In this document: positions 59,184 to 64,000 of the stretch, one piece after another
Layout: each line of letters opens with the position of its first letter
Position numbering within the stretch: the stretch's first letter is position 1
Assembly: GCA_023398815.1 (NCBI GenBank)
Contig: JAEWRW010000046.1
Coordinates: forward strand, 1 to 64,000
Source of the DNA: Bacillota bacterium
Lineage (GTDB): Bacteria > Bacillota > Clostridia > Christensenellales > UMGS416
Direction of reading: 5' to 3'
DNA length: 64,000 bases
The notes under the pieces: model-generated
What the model was told of the DNA's origin: nothing
Seen by the model: the letters and a program-made list of their open reading frames with translations, nothing else
Databases searched by the model: none
Position numbers and translations under genes: made by a program

Positions 59184-59858
59184 TCACGCCTGGGGTTCCA
59201 CCTTGGCAGCCTTGGCGCGGGCGGGGCGAGTGAGCTTGGCATAGTAGCCGCACCAGGGCCGCACCGGGCACAGCTCGCACTCGGGCTTGCGGGCGTGGCA
59301 GATGACCCGCCCGTGGCGGATGAGCCAGTGATGAGCCCGGCTCCACTTCTCCTGAGGGATGGATTTCATCAGCTGCCGCTCAGTCTCCTGGGGCGTTTTG
59401 GCGTTGGCCAGGCCGATGCGGTTGGTAACGCGGAACACGTGGGTATCCACGGCGATGGCGTCTTGCCCAAAGGCGTTGGACAGCACGACGTTGGCGGTCT
59501 TGCGCCCCACCCCCGGCAGGGCTGAGAGTTCCTCCATGCTATCCGGCACCTGGCCGGCGTGCCGCTCCAGAATGGCGCGGCTCGTCAACAGGATGTTCTT
59601 GGCCTTGGTGTGGTAGAAGCCGCAACTCTTGACCCAGGGTTCCAACTCCTGCTGGGTCAGCGCGGCGAAATCCTCCGGCGTGTGGTAATGCGGGAAAAGC
59701 TCTGCCGTCACTTTGTTCACCTGCCGGTCGGTACACTGGGCCGAGAGAATCGTGGCCACCAGCAGTTCGAAGGGCGTGCCAAACTCCAGTGCGCAGACGG
59801 CCTCAAAATGGGCGGCCTCCAGCGCTTCCAGCACCTGGGCCGCGTCCTGTTTTTTCAT
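59184..59858 (-). CDS. nth: Endonuclease III
   Basis: A 224-residue DNA glycosylase/AP lyase that removes oxidised pyrimidines. The helix-hairpin-helix is LPGVGRKTA with catalytic K120, the catalytic aspartate D138 is in AVDTHVFR, and the 4Fe-4S cluster cysteines C187, C194, C197 and C203 have the canonical C-x6-C-x2-C-x5-C spacing. Length is normal. ATG 59858 lies after GGGGGGAAACC; an ATG at 59873 is possible but has no ribosome binding site. Confidence 0.97.
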   Translation of the reverse strand: MKKQDAAQVLEALEAAHFEAVCALEFGTPFELLVATILSAQCTDRQVNKVTAELFPHYHTPEDFAALTQQELEPWVKSCGFYHTKAKNILLTSRAILERHAGQVPDSMEELSALPGVGRKTANVVLSNAFGQDAIAVDTHVFRVTNRIGLANAKTPQETERQLMKSIPQEKWSRAHHWLIRHGRVICHARKPECELCPVRPWCGYYAKLTRPARAKAAKVEPQA

Positions 59859-60085
59859 TGGTTTCCCCCCCATGGCAGTGAACGCCGCCAAGGCGTTTTC
59901 ACCAGTATACGACGGGGCCGGGGTGCGTTCAAGAGTGGATGGGGCGGGACTTTACTGCCGCTGGCATCGCAACGGCGCATCTGACCGTGGCCGCCAGGCG
60001 GTCAGTCTACCCGGTCCTTCCCCACGTTTCCGGCCATCACAGCGGGGCGCCGCCGGGAAGCGGCGCCCCTATCTGTGCGGATGGC

Positions 60086-60373
60086 CTACCAATGCCGTGC
60101 TGTGCGGGAGATGGGCTTGCAGACCAGACGACTGCCTGCCCAATTGGCCTCATAGACGCCGATGAGAGCGGTGGGCCGTAGCGTGTCACACAGCGTGAGG
60201 ACAGTTCCGACCTCCGTCAACGCGAACTTCACCGACAACCCGCACCCCATGCCAATTTCATGCGGCGTGTTGATGAGACGGCAGTCCACCGTCCGCTTTT
60301 TCAGCGCCGATTCAAAGGCCGCCGTCTGCTGGCGGGAGCGGAACGCCACAAATCCGAAGGACTCACGGGACAC
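60086..60373 (-). CDS. DUF3343 protein (putative Se/S carrier-like)
   Basis: A 95-residue protein of the DUF3343 family. The features are a first strand FVAFRSRQQTAAFESALKK, then CRLINTPHEIGMGCGLSVKF with the conserved cysteine before glycine, and a closing LIGVYEAN. The family is linked by gene context to cysteine desulfurase-like and selenium proteins; its reaction is not proven. GTG 60373 is preferred to GTG 60382, because GAGGTGATC is a strong ribosome binding site six bases before it. A GC-rich hairpin (60043-60069) follows the stop but lacks a T tract. Confidence 0.85.
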   Translation of the reverse strand: MSRESFGFVAFRSRQQTAAFESALKKRTVDCRLINTPHEIGMGCGLSVKFALTEVGTVLTLCDTLRPTALIGVYEANWAGSRLVCKPISRTARHW

Positions 60374-60504
60374 TTCGATCACCTCGCTTGCGGCGGGTCC
60401 TTGTGACCCGCATTACAGGATACGAACGAGGAGAGCAATTGGTGCCGCGGGTGAAGGACTCGTCCCCTTGCTGCGCTCATCGCAAGCTCCCCTCTCCGCC
60501 GCAG

Positions 60505-60542
60505 ACAAAAAGGCCGAACGGGCGTAATGCGCCCGTTCGGCC
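60505..60542 (-). terminator. Terminator of the secreted MBL gene
   Basis: A perfect 12-bp stem GGCCGAACGGGC/GCCCGTTCGGCC (60512-60542). On the minus strand it runs into CTTTTTGTC. Confidence 0.9.
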
Positions 60543-60564
60543 CACTGCCGCAAAGCAGATGACG

Positions 60565-62523
60565 TTAAGGGATGGTAACTTGCTTGACGGCGCTGTATTT
60601 GCCGTAGATCTTATAGGATCCCAGCTTTTTATAAGCGCGCACGCGCACATAATAGGTAGAACCGCTCGCGAGGCCGCTGATGGTTGTGCCGGTGGCGGTG
60701 CCTCCCTTCACGGTGAGCGATTTCTTTCCTTGGGTGAAACCACTGTTCGTGGCCCACTCCACCGAGTACCCCTTGGCTTTGGAGACGGCCTTCCACGTCA
60801 GCTTGGCTGCCGTGCCGCTCGCTTTCGCTTTGGATAGGGTCCCCTTGGAAACCTTGGGCGGCGCAATCACACCGTTTGTACTGGCCTTGTAGCTGACGCC
60901 ATCAATCTTGACGGTTTTACTCTTCTGCAGCTTACCAGAGCCATTGAAATAATAAAACTTGCCGTCGATCTTTTTGAGCCCCAGGGTACGCAGACCGGTC
61001 TCGGCATCCAGATAGTATTTGCTGCCACTCACCGTAAGCCAACCCGCGAGCATGGCACCGGAGCTTCCAAAATACCGGCAGTTGCCCGTTTTGGTGTCCT
61101 TCTTCCACCCGCCGGTGTAGATGGCTCCATTCTCATTCATCGTGTAGGTTTTGCCGCCGATGTTGACCAGCGGCCAGCTCTTGCTGCCCACCTTTCGGTA
61201 TCCGGTTTGGGTGCTGAAGTAGAACAGGTTGCCGTTGATTTTTCGGAACCCGGCGTACATCTCGCCTGTCTGCAGGAAATACCGGTGCTTACTGCCATAG
61301 GAACGCCAGCAGACATATGCGCCGTCGTCGTAATACCCTTTTTCCATACAGCCGCCGGTACCAAGGTAATAGTACTTGCCGTCAATCTTCCGCACGCCCT
61401 TCAAAGGAACCCCGGCGGCATTGAGGTAGTACTTGTCGGTCTTTTCAATCGCGCCGTCAGCTCCCTGTACGGTGACCCAGCCCTTCAATTGGTTGGTCGT
61501 CGTCTCCGTCCCACGGTAAAGCTTCACTGCGCCGCCCCGGACGGTTATGAGAAGATCCTTCTTTTCATCGCCCACCATGTAGGGTAGCCCATACTGAGAG
61601 ACGTTCTTGCGGGAAGTGTAGGTTTTACGGAACTTTCCCTTGGTGTCACCGTTCTCGTCCTTCACCACCACCAGCGCCGTGAAAGCGCTGTTGAGCGCAA
61701 AGCCGTAGGTCGGCTTTACCGCGCCCACGAAACTCTCAGTGTTGGAGGTGGAGCCTAGCCCATGGTGACTCATTTTATAGATATCAGCCTTCAACCCGGC
61801 CGTGCCGTACTGCTTGAGGAGCGCCTTCTCCTCTTCCTTTTCGATGTCACCAGCGGTCAGGTACTTTGTTGTGCCGCAGGTGACCATAGCTACCAGCGAG
61901 TAATTGTTGAGGTAGTGACCGGACTGGTCGCCACTGACACCATCACTGTCCTCAAAGCTGGACAAATGGAAGGTGCCCACAGGGCCAATGATGGAAACCT
62001 TCGCCTGCCCCATGGCAAAGGACGAACCGACTTTCAGCTCCTTCACCACCGCGCCTTCCTCAGCCGCGTCATCGTAGAGATTGTCATAAATCTCGCCATG
62101 CAGAGGGTATTCCACCCCATACTGTTTGCTGGGCAGATAAAGCGTCTTTACCTGAAAGTTTTTGTAGATGGCGGGTAATGCCCCTCTGTGGTCATCATGT
62201 GTGTGGCTGATGTAGACGCTCAATGTCTTGACGCCGCGCTTTTTGAGCGCATTGACGACATAGTCCGCCGAGGACAGCGCACCGGTGTCCATCAGGAGGT
62301 AGTTGCCGCCTGACTCCAACAGCACGGCGTCGCCACCGGGCTCCTGGTCGGAGTTGTCCTTGCCGGTCGTGGTCGTCTCACCTAGCCAGATGGCCTGAAT
62401 GGACATCGCGTCGGACGACGCTGCCAAGGTAGGATTCTGCAAACCTATGGCGAAGACGAAAGCCAATACGAAGAGCAGATACCGTTTACACAGGTTCGGT
62501 TTGATGGTTCTCACCCTTTCCAT
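60565..62523 (-). CDS. Secreted MBL hydrolase with cell-wall-binding repeats and fibronectin-like domain
   Basis: A 652-residue protein. A basic N-terminus and a hydrophobic stretch end in PTLAAS, a signal peptidase I site near residue 36. A ComEC/Rec2-type metallo-beta-lactamase domain (about 40-300) has SHTHDDHRGALP and MSHHGLGST. From about 340 to 560 there are seven or eight imperfect repeats of the choline/glucan-binding type (KIDGKYYYLGTGG, KINGNLFYFST, KIDGKFYYFNGSG). The last 95 residues look like a fibronectin type III domain. The start ATG 62523 lacks a strong ribosome binding site. Its base use is lower in GC than nearby genes. Confidence 0.88.
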   Translation of the reverse strand: MERVRTIKPNLCKRYLLFVLAFVFAIGLQNPTLAASSDAMSIQAIWLGETTTTGKDNSDQEPGGDAVLLESGGNYLLMDTGALSSADYVVNALKKRGVKTLSVYISHTHDDHRGALPAIYKNFQVKTLYLPSKQYGVEYPLHGEIYDNLYDDAAEEGAVVKELKVGSSFAMGQAKVSIIGPVGTFHLSSFEDSDGVSGDQSGHYLNNYSLVAMVTCGTTKYLTAGDIEKEEEKALLKQYGTAGLKADIYKMSHHGLGSTSNTESFVGAVKPTYGFALNSAFTALVVVKDENGDTKGKFRKTYTSRKNVSQYGLPYMVGDEKKDLLITVRGGAVKLYRGTETTTNQLKGWVTVQGADGAIEKTDKYYLNAAGVPLKGVRKIDGKYYYLGTGGCMEKGYYDDGAYVCWRSYGSKHRYFLQTGEMYAGFRKINGNLFYFSTQTGYRKVGSKSWPLVNIGGKTYTMNENGAIYTGGWKKDTKTGNCRYFGSSGAMLAGWLTVSGSKYYLDAETGLRTLGLKKIDGKFYYFNGSGKLQKSKTVKIDGVSYKASTNGVIAPPKVSKGTLSKAKASGTAAKLTWKAVSKAKGYSVEWATNSGFTQGKKSLTVKGGTATGTTISGLASGSTYYVRVRAYKKLGSYKIYGKYSAVKQVTIP

Positions 62524-62757
62524 CCAGATGACACGCCAATACCCAGCGATCCCTGGGCGAAAGCAAAGGCATGCCACGCAAAATAAGGCGCTATCTTCTA
62601 CATACCCCACCAGCCAAAACGATAAACTTATTTTATCCGTTCTCGATGGCAAAATAAGTCCGCTTTGCGCTGGGGCTCTCCACCAGCCTCTAGAACCTCA
62701 GCGAACGAGGCTCCGCCCCCGAGAATATACTGCCCTAGAACCATTCGGGAGGATGCC

Positions 62758-63900
62758 ATGATCTACCTCGACAATGCGGCCACCTCGCTGCCAAAACCCC
62801 CCGCCGTTGCCCGGGCCACGGCGGCAGCCATCCAGCGGTATGGCAACCCCGGCCGCAGTGGGCACCGTGCCTCGCTGGAAGCCGGCGAAACCATCTTTGC
62901 CTGCCGGCAGGAGATGGCGGCCTTGCTGGGGGCCGATGACCCGCTGCGGTTCGTCTTCTGCGCCAACTGCACCGACGCGCTCAACGAGGCCATCAAGGGC
63001 ATGCTGCCCGATGGCGGCCATGTGGTGCTGACGGCACTGGAGCACAATTCCGCACTGCGCCCCCTATTCACGCTGGAGGCCCGCGGCGCTGTGACGCTGA
63101 CCGTGGTGCAACCCCGACCCGATGGTTACATCGACCCTGACGACTACGAGGCCGCTCTTCGGGCCGACACCCGATTGGCCGTGGTCAACCATGCCTCCAA
63201 CGTGACGGGCGCGGTGCAACCCGTCCTGGAATTTGCCGCGCGCTGCTACCGAAAAGGCGTGCCGATATTGGTTGACGGGGCTCAGTCAGTTGGCTGCGTA
63301 CCGCTTGACCTGTCCCAATGCCACATTGATCTGCTGGCCTTCCCGGGCCACAAGGGGCTGCTGGGGCCTCAGGGCAGCGGTGCGCTGTTCGTGCGCTCCT
63401 CCTGCGCCCCGCGCCCCCTGCGGGAGGGTGGCACCGGCAGCGCCAGCCTGCTCATGACCCAGCCGCCGGATCTGCCAGAGCTCTACGAAAGCGGCACCCA
63501 GGCCACGCCGGCCATCGCCGGGTTGGCCGAAGGCACGCGCTACGTGCGCCGCCATTTTGACGCCATCGTCCAGCGGGAGGATACGCTGACCGCCGAGCTG
63601 TGGGAGGGCCTGTCATCGGTGGGTGGGGTGGTGCTCTATGGCCCACCCCCCGGCAAACCCCGGGTGGGCGTCGTCTCCTTCAACATCGCCGACCTGGACG
63701 CCTCGGCCTGCGCCGACTGGCTCTCAGGCGAGCGGGATATTGCCTGCCGCGCCGGGCTGCACTGCGCGCCGCTGGCCCACCGGTTCCTGGGCACGGCCGA
63801 GCGTGGCGCGCTGCGTTTCTCGGTGGGGCCTTTCACCACCAGCGAGGACATCCGCGCCGCCGTGCGGGCGGTGCATCACCTGGCCACCAAGGGCCTGTAA
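62758..63900 (+). CDS. Class V aminotransferase / cysteine desulfurase-like protein
   Basis: A 380-residue PLP enzyme. The motifs are MIYLDNAATSLPKP, the PLP lysine K199 in FPGHKGLLGPQG, TGSASL, and the catalytic cysteine C336 in CRAGLHCAPLAHRF. These fit the cysteine desulfurase/selenocysteine lyase group that occurs with DUF3343 in Firmicutes. It would release sulfur or selenium from cysteine or selenocysteine. GGGAGG lies before ATG 62758, with TATACT at 62726-62731 as a possible -10 box. Confidence 0.93.
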   Translation: MIYLDNAATSLPKPPAVARATAAAIQRYGNPGRSGHRASLEAGETIFACRQEMAALLGADDPLRFVFCANCTDALNEAIKGMLPDGGHVVLTALEHNSALRPLFTLEARGAVTLTVVQPRPDGYIDPDDYEAALRADTRLAVVNHASNVTGAVQPVLEFAARCYRKGVPILVDGAQSVGCVPLDLSQCHIDLLAFPGHKGLLGPQGSGALFVRSSCAPRPLREGGTGSASLLMTQPPDLPELYESGTQATPAIAGLAEGTRYVRRHFDAIVQREDTLTAELWEGLSSVGGVVLYGPPPGKPRVGVVSFNIADLDASACADWLSGERDIACRAGLHCAPLAHRFLGTAERGALRFSVGPFTTSEDIRAAVRAVHHLATKGL

Positions 63901-63945
63901 TCTTGCTGTTTTCGCATACTCGCTTGCTGTTCTTTCCTGCTGTCC

Positions 63946-63996
63946 TTGTCATTCCTGCCGTCGCGCAGTACGATGAGCAAAAGCCACCGAGGAGGG
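63946..63996 (+). promoter_or_regulatory. Promoter and ribosome binding site for a gene beyond the window
   Basis: TTGTCA (63946-63951) and TACGAT (63969-63974) are 17 bases apart. GAGGAGGG then lies a few bases before the window end, so a start codon is expected just outside. The 45 bases after the desulfurase stop hold no terminator-like hairpin. Confidence 0.5.
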
Positions 63997-64000
63997 CCAC

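Overview
The window looks like chromosome of a GC-rich, anaerobic, spore-forming-lineage Firmicute (Clostridia type). The evidence is Shine-Dalgarno sites of the GGAGG type before almost every gene, a T-box leader, GlpP, YerC/PcrA/LigA, TepA-YlzJ, flotillin plus NfeD (YuaG/YuaF type), an AdhE with a Rex-like operator, a corrinoid-activator-like protein, Lpl-type sugar ABC transporters and a secreted protein with clostridial cell-wall-binding repeats. I do not claim a species. No rRNA, tRNA, CRISPR array, insertion sequence or phage gene was recognised.

Layout. 0.1-7.7 kb: a carbohydrate locus with a clan GH-A glycosidase, two permeases and a lipoprotein binding protein (LplB/YtcP/LplA type), ending in a strong terminator; a convergent GH2 enzyme is divergent from its probable AraC-type regulator. 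7.8-12.2 kb: YitT membrane protein, a PAS/GGDEF/HD-GYP signalling protein and GlpP, all leftward. 12.2-16.8 kb: an acyl-CoA synthetase behind a complete T-box leader whose specifier reads as leucine (CUC), thymidine kinase, an MBL hydrolase, and a rightward SAM methyltransferase. 16.9-22 kb: two paralogous small membrane proteins, then the tight operon rarA-tldD-pmbA. 22-28 kb: a small membrane protein with a GNAT enzyme, then an ABC-2 drug-export-type operon divergent from a histidine kinase/response regulator pair, with a palindrome between them. 28-36 kb: a P-loop kinase with an odd Walker A, a GNAT enzyme, NfeD/flotillin, an FAD dehydrogenase followed by purA, and QueG. 35.8-38 kb: a cysteine-containing hydrophobic microprotein with an internal duplication, PspC and a GH18 enzyme with a possibly leaderless start.

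38-50 kb: the operon FAH hydrolase-yerC-pcrA-ligA-PurM-like protein, with overlaps or short gaps; then an RACo-like ferredoxin/ASKHA protein, a flavin amine oxidase, a DUF1801 protein, tepA-ylzJ and a GNAT enzyme. 50-58.5 kb: adhE with promoter and Rex-like operator, a GH36 alpha-galactosidase with a palindromic operator over its start site, a MATE exporter, a SIS-domain isomerase and a VOC-fold protein. 58.5-64 kb: a VanZ-like protein of lower GC, endonuclease III, DUF3343, a secreted MBL protein with cell-wall-binding repeats and a fibronectin-like end, a class V cysteine desulfurase, and a promoter with ribosome binding site for a gene starting just past the window.

How it fits together. 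The sugar genes (LplABC-type uptake, cytoplasmic GH-A, GH2 and GH36 enzymes) supply hexoses, AdhE disposes of reducing power under probable Rex control, and the repair genes (pcrA, ligA, rarA, nth) and purA/queG are housekeeping. The most unusual observations are the leucine-type T-box before an acyl-CoA synthetase, the duplicated microprotein, the divergent export/two-component locus with a shared palindrome, and enzymes with altered key residues (thymidine kinase zinc lobe, P-loop kinase).
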